From: Promicromonospora soli
Lineage (GTDB): Bacteria > Actinomycetota > Actinomycetes > Actinomycetales > Cellulomonadaceae
NCBI RefSeq assembly: GCF_014653785.1
Contig: NZ_BNAS01000002.1
Location: forward strand, 408,807 to 472,806
DNA: 64,000 nt
Reading direction: 5' to 3'
This document shows, piece after piece, positions 10,449-18,184 of this stretch; within the stretch, counting starts at the first letter, position 1, and each line of letters starts with the position of its first letter. Both the position numbers and the translations under genes were made by a program. Under the pieces are notes generated by a model. That model saw nothing but the letters and a program-made list of their open reading frames with translations. It had not been told where the DNA came from and made no database searches.

Positions 10449-11449
10449 TTGACGAGCCCGATGTCCTGGAGCACCACCTGGATCTCGGCGATGTTGTCGG
10501 TGAGGTACGAGTCGAACTCGTCACCGGCGAGGAACGCGTCGTCCCAGCCCTTCTCCTCGAGCGTGGCCTGCCACGTCTCGGACTCGGCGAGCTCGGTGAC
10601 GGCGGCGGTCAGCGCCTCCTTCTGGGCGTCGTCGATCGAGCCGGGGGCGACCACACCGCGCCAGTTGGTGAGGACCAGGTCGTACCCGGCCTCGGTGAGG
10701 GTGGGCGTGTCCGGGAGCGCGTCGACACGCTCCCCGCCGGAGACCGCGAGCGCCCGCAGATCGCCCGCCTCGACCTGCTCGGCGTACTCGCTGACGCCGG
10801 AGATGCCGGCGTCCACCTTGTTGCCGAGCAGGGCCGCCAGGGACTCGCCGCCGCCGGAGTAGGCGACGTAGTTGAGGCTGGTCGCGACGTCCTCAGCGGG
10901 CATGCCGGCGGCCTTGAGCAGCATGCCGGCGAGGATGTGGTCGGTTCCGCCGGCGGAACCGCCGGTGATGGTGACGTCCTTGCCGTTCTTCTCGACGTCG
11001 GCGATGAGGTCGTCGATGGTCTCGTACGGCGACTCCGCCGGGACCACGATGACCTCCTGCTCCTCGGTGAGGCGCGCGATCGGCGTCGTGTCCTCGATCC
11101 GGGCCTGGGACTGGTTGGTCTCGACGGCGCCGACCATGACCAGGCCCATCACCAGCAAGGTGTTGGGGTCGGTGGCGTTGGCGATGTTGGCCAGGCCGAC
11201 CGTGCCGCCCGCGCCGTCGACGTTGGTGACCGTTGCGGAGCCGACAAGCTTCTCCGACTGCATGTCGGCCTGCATCGCGCGGCCGGTCGAGTCCCAGCCG
11301 CCGCCCGGCGCTGCGGGGACCACGATGCTGAGGTCGTCGATAGCGGTGTCGTCGCTACCGCCACCGCTCGGTTCCAGGCTGGAACAGCCCGCAAGGGCCA
11401 GTGCCAGGACGATTCCGACGGGGGCAGCCCCGGTCCGGATGATGCGCAT
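10445..11449 (-). CDS. tctC: Tripartite tricarboxylate transporter substrate-binding lipoprotein TctC
   Basis: This 334-aa extracytoplasmic binding protein of the Bug/TctC family is lipid-anchored (lipobox LALAGC at about residue 20). Conserved features: IVVPAAPGGGWDSTGRAM (about residue 50), NVDGAGGTVGLANIANA (about 78) and GSAGGTDHILAGML (about 165). An excellent ribosome site (AAGGAGG, 4 bases before the ATG at 11449) decides the start. It is first in tctCBA and diverges from the sensor kinase gene, the arrangement expected for an operon switched on by that two-component system when the acid is present. Confidence 0.95.
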   Translation of the reverse strand: MRIIRTGAAPVGIVLALALAGCSSLEPSGGGSDDTAIDDLSIVVPAAPGGGWDSTGRAMQADMQSEKLVGSATVTNVDGAGGTVGLANIANATDPNTLLVMGLVMVGAVETNQSQARIEDTTPIARLTEEQEVIVVPAESPYETIDDLIADVEKNGKDVTITGGSAGGTDHILAGMLLKAAGMPAEDVATSLNYVAYSGGGESLAALLGNKVDAGISGVSEYAEQVEAGDLRALAVSGGERVDALPDTPTLTEAGYDLVLTNWRGVVAPGSIDDAQKEALTAAVTELAESETWQATLEEKGWDDAFLAGDEFDSYLTDNIAEIQVVLQDIGLVK

Positions 11450-11559
11450 GTCTCCTCCTTGAGCGGATGCGTGTACCCGGCCGGCTACGTCGCCAGCACT
11501 CGGGTTCACTTGCGGCGGGAGTCTAGGAAGCGACGCCTGCCGGGGTCCGGTTCTGGTCG

Positions 11560-11571
11560 CAACGAACGTTG
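11560..11571. promoter_or_regulatory. Possible operator between tctC and sensor kinase
   Basis: CAAC-GAAC-GTTG is a short perfect inverted repeat in the 185-bp divergent region between tctC and the sensor kinase. It is a plausible binding site for the response regulator, but it is unsupported by any second copy that I could find. Confidence 0.25.
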
Positions 11572-11634
11572 TGGTCGTTTAGGTCGCGGCCCTCGGCTAC
11601 CGCACTGGCCGCAACCCGGTGCACACTGGCGTCC

Positions 11635-12981
11635 GTGAGAAGAGCGATGACGCTCCGGGCGCAGCTACTGGTGCTGCAGGTCGTCATCGTGCTCGTGCTC
11701 GTGTGCACGACCGGGCTCGTAGCCTCCACCCTGCAGGAGCGCCAGCTTCGCGAGGCCTACGTCGACCGGATGACCGGGGTGGCGCAGTCGGTCGCGCGCC
11801 TGCCCGCCATCCACGACGCGTTCGACGACGAGGACCCCTCTGCCACGATCCAGCCGATCGCCGAGGTGATCCGCGAGGCGTCAGAGGTGACCTACGTGGT
11901 CGTCACCGACGAGAACGGCGTCCGCTACTCCCACCCCGACCCCGAGCAGATCGGCCAGCGCGTCTCGACCGACCCGTCCGTGCCGCTGTCCGGGCAGATC
12001 TGGACGGGCACGCAGACCGGCACGCTCGGCACGTCGTGGCGCGTCAAGGTCCCGGTCTACGGCGACGCGGCCGACGACGCCTCACCCGCCCCCGTCATCG
12101 GCACCGCCAGCGTCGGGATCCTCGAGTCCGAGCTGCGCGCCGACCTGACCGACGACCACAACTGGCTGCTCGGCGCGCTCGCGGCCGCCACGGTGATCGG
12201 CGTGCTGTGTGCGGCGTGGGTGACCCGCCTGGTCCGCCGCCGCATCTACCTGCTCGAGCCCGAGGACATCGCGACCCTGCTGGAGACCCGGGGCCTCACC
12301 GACGCACTGCGCTCCCAGTCGCACGAGTTCGCCAACACCGTGCACGTGATCTCGGGGCTGCTGGAGCTGGGCCGCACGGAGGAGGCCGTCGCGTTCATCG
12401 AGCGGTCCGGTTACGGCGGGCTGGTCACCGCCTCCGCCGTCGCGCCGGGCGTGCGGTCCCCCGAGCTCGCGGCGCTGCTCCTGGTGAAGGTGATCACGGC
12501 GCGCGAACGCGGCGCGACGCTCGACGTCGACGACGCGTCCGAGCTCGCCGCGCCGGCCACGCCGGACGCCTCGTCGCTGCACACGGACGCCCTCGTCGTG
12601 CTCGGGAACCTGATCGACAACGCGGTCGACGCGGTGGGCCAGGACGGCCGCGTCCGCGTCCTGCTGTGCTCGGACGGGACGCACCTGCGCCTGCAGGTGG
12701 ACGACGACGGCCCCGGCATCCCCGACGCGTTGCACCACCAGGTGTTCAAGGCCGGGTTCTCGACCAAGGTGCCCGGCGACCGGGAGCACAGCCGGGGCAT
12801 CGGCCTGGCACTCGTCCGGCGCGTCGTGGACCGGCGGGACGGCGAGGTGGCCATCGGGACCGGTGACCTCGGCGGCGCACGAGTGACCGTCGACTTGCCC
12901 GTACCCGCGTCGGCGGGTGGGCGCTCGCGGGCCGCCGCGGGTTCCCGGGTGGCCACCGGCGCCCCGGAGGTGACGGCATGA
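11635..12981 (+). CDS. CitA/DcuS-type sensor histidine kinase
   Basis: This membrane sensor of about 448 aa detects di- or tricarboxylates outside the cell and phosphorylates the next gene's product. An N-terminal membrane helix (LLVLQVVIVLVLVCTTGLVAS) is followed by an extracytoplasmic PAS/Cache-like domain (about residues 35-175), a second helix (LLGALAAATVIGVLCAAWV), and the kinase core. The core shows the SQSHEFANTVHVISGLLELG phosphoacceptor box typical of the CitA family, NLIDNAVDAV (N box), DDDGPGIP (G1) and SRGIGLALVRRVV (G2). No cytoplasmic PAS is obvious between the helix and the H box. GTG 11635 or ATG 11647 may be the start, and neither has a strong ribosome site. It overlaps the regulator gene by 4 bp. 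Confidence 0.92.
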   Translation: MRRAMTLRAQLLVLQVVIVLVLVCTTGLVASTLQERQLREAYVDRMTGVAQSVARLPAIHDAFDDEDPSATIQPIAEVIREASEVTYVVVTDENGVRYSHPDPEQIGQRVSTDPSVPLSGQIWTGTQTGTLGTSWRVKVPVYGDAADDASPAPVIGTASVGILESELRADLTDDHNWLLGALAAATVIGVLCAAWVTRLVRRRIYLLEPEDIATLLETRGLTDALRSQSHEFANTVHVISGLLELGRTEEAVAFIERSGYGGLVTASAVAPGVRSPELAALLLVKVITARERGATLDVDDASELAAPATPDASSLHTDALVVLGNLIDNAVDAVGQDGRVRVLLCSDGTHLRLQVDDDGPGIPDALHHQVFKAGFSTKVPGDREHSRGIGLALVRRVVDRRDGEVAIGTGDLGGARVTVDLPVPASAGGRSRAAAGSRVATGAPEVTA

Positions 12982-13670
12982 CGGCGCAAGCCCGGACGCT
13001 CATCGTCGAGGACGATCCGGCCGTCGCCATGGTGCACCGCGGGTTCGTGGAGAGCCACCCCCGGTTCGTAGTGGTGGGCGAGGCGCGCAACGGCGCCGAC
13101 GCGCTGCGCCTCGCGTCCGCGCTGCGGCCCGACCTGGTGCTGCTGGACCTGCACCTGCCGGACATCGGCGGGCTCGACGTGCTCCAGCGCCTGCGCCTGC
13201 TGCCCGGCCCGCCCATCGACGTCGTCGCGACCACCGCCGCTCGGGAGCTCGACAGCGTGCGGCAGGCCATGGCCGGGGGCGTGCTCGCCTACCTGGTCAA
13301 GCCGTTCACGTCTGCCGCGCTGCGCGAGCGGCTCGACGAGGTGTGGCAGCGGCGCGAGGACGTGCGCCGGGCCCAGGCCACGCTCGACCAGGACGAGGTG
13401 GACCAGCTCCTCGCCGGGCCCCGCTCCGCCACCGAACGGCTGCCCAAGGGGCTCTCGGGCCGGAGCCGTGAGCTGGTCCGCGAGGCACTGGCCGGTTTGT
13501 GCGGTGTGGCGGGGAGGGACGCGTCAGCGGCCGAGGTCGCCGAGGCGGTCGGGATGTCGCGGGTGAGCGCCCGCCGGTACCTGGAGCAGCTGGTCGCGGA
13601 GGGGTACGCCCAGGTCACGCCCCGGTACGGGGCGACGGGCCGGCCCGAGAACCGCTACCGGCCGGCGTGA
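12978..13670 (+). CDS. CitB/DcuR-type response regulator
   Basis: This 230-aa partner of the upstream kinase has a receiver domain (IVEDDPAV at the start; phosphoacceptor Asp in LVLLDLHLPDIGG, about residue 55; YLVKPF, about residue 104). A linker and a C-terminal helix-turn-helix (ASAAEVAEAVGMSRVSARRYLEQL, residues about 180-205) follow, typical of the CitB subfamily. Its ATG overlaps the kinase stop. It most probably activates the divergent tctCBA operon; this rests on gene context and family behaviour, not on a mapped site. Confidence 0.93.
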   Translation: MTAQARTLIVEDDPAVAMVHRGFVESHPRFVVVGEARNGADALRLASALRPDLVLLDLHLPDIGGLDVLQRLRLLPGPPIDVVATTAARELDSVRQAMAGGVLAYLVKPFTSAALRERLDEVWQRREDVRRAQATLDQDEVDQLLAGPRSATERLPKGLSGRSRELVREALAGLCGVAGRDASAAEVAEAVGMSRVSARRYLEQLVAEGYAQVTPRYGATGRPENRYRPA

Positions 13671-13705
13671 CCAGTACTGGTCCACGGAAGCCGGACCCGG
13701 GCCAG

Positions 13706-13777
13706 GTCCGCTTCGAGAACGCGATCAGGCATGGTTCCCGCCCTTGAACCGTGCCTGATCGCGTTCTCGAAGCGGAC
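13706..13777. repeat. 72-bp palindrome (family F), convergent intergenic hairpin
   Basis: Two 32-bp arms (13706-13737 and 13746-13777) with one mismatch and an 8-base loop lie between the stops of the response regulator (+) and the rhodanese gene (-). Arms begin GTCCGCTTCGAGAACGCG. It can fold into a very stable hairpin on either strand and may act as a two-way terminator, but it is far longer than a normal intrinsic terminator and lacks a T-run. I found no second copy in the window. Confidence 0.85.
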
Positions 13778-13800
13778 TTTGGCGCCGGCGCGCGGGTCGC

Positions 13801-14220
13801 TCAGACCGGAGCGGTCAGCGGGTCGGCGTCGGGCTGGACCGGGCCGGACGCCGTGTCGTACGCGAACCCCTCGCGCACCCAGTACTCGAAGCCGCCGATC
13901 ATCTCCTTGACCTGGTAGCCGAGCCTGGCGAACTCGAGCGCCGCCTTCGTCGCCCCGTTGCAGGCCGGGCCCCAGCAGTACACGACGACGGGCAGCTCCG
14001 GGTCGACGGTCTGCTCCGCGCGCAGGCGCACCTTGCCGGTGGGCAGGTGGATCGCTCCGGGGACGTGGCCCTGGTCCCACGACTCGGGGGACCGGACGTC
14101 GACGAGGGTGAACGGGGTGTTCGCGGCGAGGGCGGCGTGGACGTCGCTGACGTCGGTCTCGAAGGCGAGCCGCGCGGTGAAGTGCGCGACGGCGGCGGAG
14201 ACATCGGAAGAGATGGTCAT
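13801..14220 (-). CDS. Rhodanese-like domain protein
   Basis: This 139-aa single-domain sulfurtransferase-fold protein has FTLVDVRSPESWDQGHVPGAIHLP (about residue 35) and an active-site loop VVVYCWGPACNGATKAAL whose first cysteine is the expected persulfide carrier. The sulfur donor and acceptor are unknown. I chose the ATG at 14220; the frame extends 12 codons to a TTG with no added homology. It is a stand-alone gene. Confidence 0.85.
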   Translation of the reverse strand: MTISSDVSAAVAHFTARLAFETDVSDVHAALAANTPFTLVDVRSPESWDQGHVPGAIHLPTGKVRLRAEQTVDPELPVVVYCWGPACNGATKAALEFARLGYQVKEMIGGFEYWVREGFAYDTASGPVQPDADPLTAPV

Positions 14221-14298
14221 GACCCGAGTCTGCGGACGCCGGAACACCGAGGACAAGACCCCGGACGCACACCATTTCTGAAGCGTGCGTAAGGCCCG

Positions 14299-14673
14299 CT
14301 ACTCCGAACGCCAGGTGCCGCGCCAGTCGTAGAGCGGAGCGGTCGTCTGATACTCGCGAAGAGTGAGGATGAGCCCACCCCTGGTGCGGACGACGGTGGC
14401 GCCGTCGAACGTGCTCCGCACGCCCGCCCACGTGCACTCGAACGTCCACTCGGCGACCTCGCGGTCGGCGGTGACCATGTGGTCGGTGACGTCCCAACGG
14501 TGCACGACGCCGCCCGCGCCGAACCATTCCTGACCCCACCGACGCACCCAGTCCCGCCCGCGATAGACCGGTCCGTAGCACTCGGTGATGATGCAGTCCT
14601 CGGCGACCGTGCCGGCAATTCGCTCCACGTCTCCGGCTACCCAGGCGTCGATGTAGTCGCTCAGCGCAGTCAT
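14299..14673 (-). CDS. NTF2-like/SnoaL-fold protein
   Basis: This 124-aa protein with the cone-shaped NTF2-like fold starts with LSDYIDAWVAGDVERIAGTVAEDC and contains a tryptophan-rich middle (WVRRWGQEWFGAGG). The family includes polyketide cyclases, ketosteroid isomerases and many proteins with no known activity. No catalytic set can be assigned with confidence. It lies 25 bp downstream of the alpha/beta-hydrolase-like gene on the same strand, possibly in one transcript. Confidence 0.75.
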   Translation of the reverse strand: MTALSDYIDAWVAGDVERIAGTVAEDCIITECYGPVYRGRDWVRRWGQEWFGAGGVVHRWDVTDHMVTADREVAEWTFECTWAGVRSTFDGATVVRTRGGLILTLREYQTTAPLYDWRGTWRSE

Positions 14674-14698
14674 GGAGCCGACCCTAGTAGGGGAGCGC

Positions 14699-15403
14699 CT
14701 ACACGACCTCGCGCAGGAAGCGCACGACCCTTCGGGCCCGGAACATCAGCGCGTATCCGATGGCGATCACGTGACCCACCACGCGCATCGTCTCGTTCAC
14801 GGCGCCCTCGAGCAGCGTGTCCTCGTCGTCGACCACGCCGTCCCTCGCTGACCGCAGGCTGAGGATCCGGGCACGGTCCTCCGGTCCCAGCTCCTCCAGG
14901 AGCTTCGGCACCGTCGACAACGACTGCGCGAAGGGCGCGTTGCGCAGGAGCACCGGCTTGATGATGTCTTCGGGTTCGAGGAACTTCCCGGCGATGATCA
15001 CGACGGCGATGATCGACCGGCGCCGGGCGTACTCCGCGAGCACCGCACCCGCGCCGGCGGAGGCGCCCATCAGCGCTACCCGCTCGCCCCGCTGCTCGAA
15101 CCGTTCGACCAGGGCGTCGAGCCGGTCGAGCCGTTCCTGGAACGACGCGTCCGACGACCAGCGGACGCGAAACATCGTGGTGCGTATCCCGAGCGCGCGC
15201 CATGTGCGCAGCGCCTCGCGCTGGAGGTGCACCAGGGGCGGCAGCCGGTCGCCGAGCCCGGGCACGAAGATCAGGCGGATCGGCGCCGCCTGGCCACGCA
15301 CCGCCCGGATAGGCACCGCTCCGGTAGGCACCGCCCGGGTAGGCGAGGCGCCGCCGTCGGGCGCATCGAGGTCGCTGTCGCCGCTGGTCGTGTGCTCGCT
15401 CAT
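14699..15403 (-). CDS. Alpha/beta-hydrolase-like protein of unknown function
   Basis: This 234-aa protein has RLIFVPGLGDRLPPLVHLQ (about residue 43) and a GxSxG-type nucleophile elbow in VALMGASAGAGAVLAEYARRR (about residue 112), pointing to an alpha/beta-hydrolase fold. A clear catalytic histidine is not obvious; GHVIAIGY near the end is one candidate. The N-terminal 35 residues are low-complexity and contain a degenerate TRAVPTGAVPIRAV repeat encoded by tandem 18-bp-like units (15297-15350). I chose ATG 15403 although it lacks a good ribosome site. Confidence 0.6.
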   Translation of the reverse strand: MSEHTTSGDSDLDAPDGGASPTRAVPTGAVPIRAVRGQAAPIRLIFVPGLGDRLPPLVHLQREALRTWRALGIRTTMFRVRWSSDASFQERLDRLDALVERFEQRGERVALMGASAGAGAVLAEYARRRSIIAVVIIAGKFLEPEDIIKPVLLRNAPFAQSLSTVPKLLEELGPEDRARILSLRSARDGVVDDEDTLLEGAVNETMRVVGHVIAIGYALMFRARRVVRFLREVV

Positions 15404-15430
15404 GTCGCGCAGGAGGCTACACGCCACGAA

Positions 15431-15477
15431 CGTGTCGGACCCACAGGCCACCCGGCTGACCTGCGGGGTCCGACACG
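15431..15477. repeat. Intergenic palindrome (family G)
   Basis: Arms CGTGTCGGACCC(C)...CAGG of about 17 bp (15431-15447 / 15460-15477, one single-base gap) lie 20 bp beyond the stop of the fused ABC transporter gene. A second, 12-base dyad (CTGACAGGTCAG) overlaps that stop codon. This probably forms the terminator of the ABC operon on the minus strand. Confidence 0.6.
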
Positions 15478-15496
15478 TCGGCGGGTTCCTGACAGG

Positions 15497-18184
15497 TCAG
15501 CGCACGAGCAGCGGGGTCGCCTCGCGCAGGCGGCGCGTGTAGTCGTGCTGCGGATCGTCGTAGACCTGGTCAGTAGGTCCCTGCTCGACGACGAGGCCGT
15601 CGCGCATCACCGCCACGTGGTCGCAGACGTGCCGCACCACGCCGAGGTCGTGCGACACCAGTAGCAGGGTCAGGGCGTGCTCGTCCGCCAGCCGCGCGAG
15701 CAGGTCCAGCACCTGTCGCCGGACGGAGACGTCGAGCGCGCTGACCGGCTCGTCCGCCACGAGGATGCGCGGCCGGCACACCAGGGCCCGCGCGATGGCG
15801 ATGCGCTGCCGCTGCCCGCCCGAGAACTGGTGCGGATACCGGTCGGCCGCGTCGAGCGGCAGGCCGACGGCGTCCAGCATCTCGCGCACCGCGTCGCGCC
15901 GCGCGGACGCTGCGGGGCCCCCGCGAAGACCCGCAGCGAAGCGAGGACGCTTCGTGGGGTATGCCGGAAGAGGCCCGCCGTCCCGGACGTTCGCCGGGTT
16001 CAGGAGCGGCTCCGCCACGATGTCGCCGACGGTCATGCGGGGGTCGAGCGACCCGTACGGGTCCTGGAACACGACCTGCAGGACGGCGCGCAGCTCGCCC
16101 AGGTCCCGCGGCGGCGTCGGCCCGGTCAGGTCGACGCCGGCGCTCGTGACCCGGCCCGACGTCGCACGGTCCAGCCCCGCCACGATCCGGAGCAGCGTCG
16201 ACTTGCCCGACCCGGACTCCCCCACGATCCCGAACCGCTGCCCCTCGCGAACATTCAGGGAGACGCCGCGCAGCGCGTGCACCGTCTGGCCCCGGCCCGT
16301 GTATGTGCGGGTCACGTCCTCGACCCGGATCAGGGCCTGGTCGACCCGGTCGGCTCGAAGGTTGACCATGCGGTTGCTGCTTGATCCTTCCGCGGATCCG
16401 GGAGCAACCGCATGGTCGACCGTCGCCGGCGTCGCCCGGGGCTCGAGGGTGGACGCAGCCAGCAGCTGCCGCGTGTAGTCGTGGCGGGGGTGTGCGAAGA
16501 CCTCGGCGACCGGGCCTTCCTCGACGACTACACCGTCGAGCAGCACCACCACCCGCTCGCACACCTGGGACACCACGGCCAGGTCGTGCGTGATGAACAG
16601 CAGGCCGGCTCCCCGGTCGCGGACCAGCCGCACCATCAGGTCCAGCACCTGGCGCTGCACGGTGACGTCGAGGGCCGTGGTCGGCTCGTCCGCGACCAGC
16701 ACCGCCGGATCGTTGGCCAGTGCCATCGCCAGCACCACCCGCTGCCGCTGGCCGCCGGACAGCTCGTGCGGGTAGCGCCGGGCGGCGCCCGCGGGCAGGC
16801 CGACCTCGGCCAACAGCTCCGCCGCCCGCCGGGTGGCCGTGCGACGCACGGCCCCGTGCACCGTCATCGTCTCCGCTACCTGACGGCCCACGCGCATCAG
16901 CGGGTTCAGCGCGGTCATCGGTTCCTGGAACACCATCGAGATCTCCCGGCCGCGCAGCCGCGCCAGGGCGCCCTCGCCCCGGTCCAGAAGGTTCCCCGGA
17001 ACCCCGGCGAGGCCGACGTGCCCGGTGGCCGCGACGCCGTCGGGCAGCAGGCCGAGCGCCGCGAGGGCCGTCATGGTCTTGCCCGAGCCGGACTCGCCGA
17101 TCAGGCCGACACGCTCGCCCGCGCCGACACGGATGGTGACGTCGGACAGGAGCGTGCGGCCGCCGCCGGTGCGGACGGTGAGGTCCCGCAGGTCGAGGGC
17201 CGGGGGCGGTTCCTGAGCCTGTCGAGGGGCGACCGGCTCGACCAGAGAGGCGGGCGGGGTCTCGACAGGCTCGGCTTTCGGTCTGGGCTCGGCCGGCGGA
17301 CTGACGGCGGAGAGCCTCGGGTCGAGCACGTCGCGCAGGCCGTCGCCCAGGAGGTTGAGGCCCAGGACCGCCGTCGCGATCGCGATGCCGGGGACTATCG
17401 CAAGGTGGTCGGCGACGCCGAGGAACTGCTGCGACTCCTGCAGCATGCGGCCCCACGACGGCGTCGGCGGGGGTGTGCCCAGGCCGAGGAACGACAGCCC
17501 CGCCTCGGCGAGCACGGCGATCGCGAAGTTGACGGAGCACTGCACCAGCACCGTGCCGGCGATGTTGGGCAGCACGTGCCGCGCAGCTATCGCGAGCTCG
17601 CCGCGGTTCGCCGCGCGCGCGGCGAGCACGTAGTCGGACCGCATCACCTGCAGCGTCCCGCTCCGGGCCACGCGCGCGAAGGCCGGGATCGAGCCGATGC
17701 CGAGCGCGACCATCGCCGTCACCGTGCCTGCGCCGTATACGGCGCCCAGCACTATCGCGAGGAGCAGGCCCGGGAACGCGAGCAGGATGTCGCTGCCCCG
17801 CATCAGGAGCGCGCCCAGCCGCCCGCCGCGCATGCCCGCGAGCACGCCGAGCGGCACGCCCGCCACCACGGCGATGCCGACCGCAACCAGCCCCACCAGG
17901 AGCGTGATCTGCGCACCGGCCATGACCTGCGAGAACACATCGCGGCCGAACCGGTCGGTGCCGAACCAGTGCTCGGCGCCCGGCGGCAGGAGGCGCTCGG
18001 CACCTGCGTGCTCCGGGTCGTACGGGGTCCAGATCAGCGACACGAGAGCCGTGACCACGACCAGCCCCACGAGCACCGCGCCGATGACGAGCTGCGGGTG
18101 CACGCCGGGGCGGCGGCCGGCGGTGCCCGCTCCGAGGTCGGGCAGTGGCTGCCCGACGACGGCGACCGTGGCCGGGTCGGTCAT
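15497..18184 (-). CDS. Fused peptide/nickel-type ABC transporter: permease (DppC) + ATPase (DppD) + ATPase (DppF)
   Basis: A single 895-aa frame holds three normally separate subunits. Residues about 1-300 are a DppC-like permease (LLPPGAEHWFGTDRFGRDVFSQ; EAA loop around AARAANRGELAIAARHVLPN). Residues about 325-585 are ATPase 1 (GESGSGKT Walker A, LSGGQRQRVVLAMAL signature, VLVADEPTTALD Walker B). Residues about 612-895 are ATPase 2 (GESGSGKST, FSGGQRQRIAIARAL, ILVADEPVSALD). All catalytic motifs are intact, so it should be functional. Both linkers contain palindromes (17215-17272, 16361-16420) and ATPase 2 holds a further element (15919-15959). The ATG at 18184 overlaps the DppB gene stop (ATGA). 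It imports peptides, nickel or similar solutes with its two upstream partners. Confidence 0.93.
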   Translation of the reverse strand: MTDPATVAVVGQPLPDLGAGTAGRRPGVHPQLVIGAVLVGLVVVTALVSLIWTPYDPEHAGAERLLPPGAEHWFGTDRFGRDVFSQVMAGAQITLLVGLVAVGIAVVAGVPLGVLAGMRGGRLGALLMRGSDILLAFPGLLLAIVLGAVYGAGTVTAMVALGIGSIPAFARVARSGTLQVMRSDYVLAARAANRGELAIAARHVLPNIAGTVLVQCSVNFAIAVLAEAGLSFLGLGTPPPTPSWGRMLQESQQFLGVADHLAIVPGIAIATAVLGLNLLGDGLRDVLDPRLSAVSPPAEPRPKAEPVETPPASLVEPVAPRQAQEPPPALDLRDLTVRTGGGRTLLSDVTIRVGAGERVGLIGESGSGKTMTALAALGLLPDGVAATGHVGLAGVPGNLLDRGEGALARLRGREISMVFQEPMTALNPLMRVGRQVAETMTVHGAVRRTATRRAAELLAEVGLPAGAARRYPHELSGGQRQRVVLAMALANDPAVLVADEPTTALDVTVQRQVLDLMVRLVRDRGAGLLFITHDLAVVSQVCERVVVLLDGVVVEEGPVAEVFAHPRHDYTRQLLAASTLEPRATPATVDHAVAPGSAEGSSSNRMVNLRADRVDQALIRVEDVTRTYTGRGQTVHALRGVSLNVREGQRFGIVGESGSGKSTLLRIVAGLDRATSGRVTSAGVDLTGPTPPRDLGELRAVLQVVFQDPYGSLDPRMTVGDIVAEPLLNPANVRDGGPLPAYPTKRPRFAAGLRGGPAASARRDAVREMLDAVGLPLDAADRYPHQFSGGQRQRIAIARALVCRPRILVADEPVSALDVSVRRQVLDLLARLADEHALTLLLVSHDLGVVRHVCDHVAVMRDGLVVEQGPTDQVYDDPQHDYTRRLREATPLLVR
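15919..15959. repeat. Family E palindromic element inside ATPase 2 of the ABC fusion
   Basis: This 41-bp element runs from CCCCGCGAAG to CTTCGTGGGG, with a GCAGCGAAGCGAGGAC core. It is read on the minus strand as PTKRPRFAAGLRGG, about residues 742-755 of the fused protein. It lies in the helical subdomain before the signature motif, where other DppF proteins have no equivalent. Related copies are at 21181, 39149, 39203 and 50467. Confidence 0.85.
16361..16420. repeat. Family C palindrome in the linker between the two ATPase domains
   Basis: Two 18-bp arms (16361-16378, 16403-16420; one mismatch) of the GTTGACCATGCGGTTGCT type lie inside coding sequence, where they encode part of the inter-ATPase linker (about residues 588-608). 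The same arm type, TTGACCATGC-NN-TTGCTGCC, recurs intergenically at 62555-62611. Confidence 0.85.
17215..17272. repeat. Family H palindrome in the permease-ATPase linker
   Basis: Perfect 12-bp arms GAGCCTGTCGAG (17215-17226) and CTCGACAGGCTC (17261-17272) lie in the proline-rich linker (about residues 304-323) joining the DppC-like permease to ATPase 1. Confidence 0.75.

Noticed and set aside
15497-18184. The triple ABC fusion considered as a frameshift or missed-stop artefact
   Set aside because: The frame is continuous over 2.7 kb, both linkers are proline/charged-rich as true linkers are, and all domain motifs are intact in one frame.
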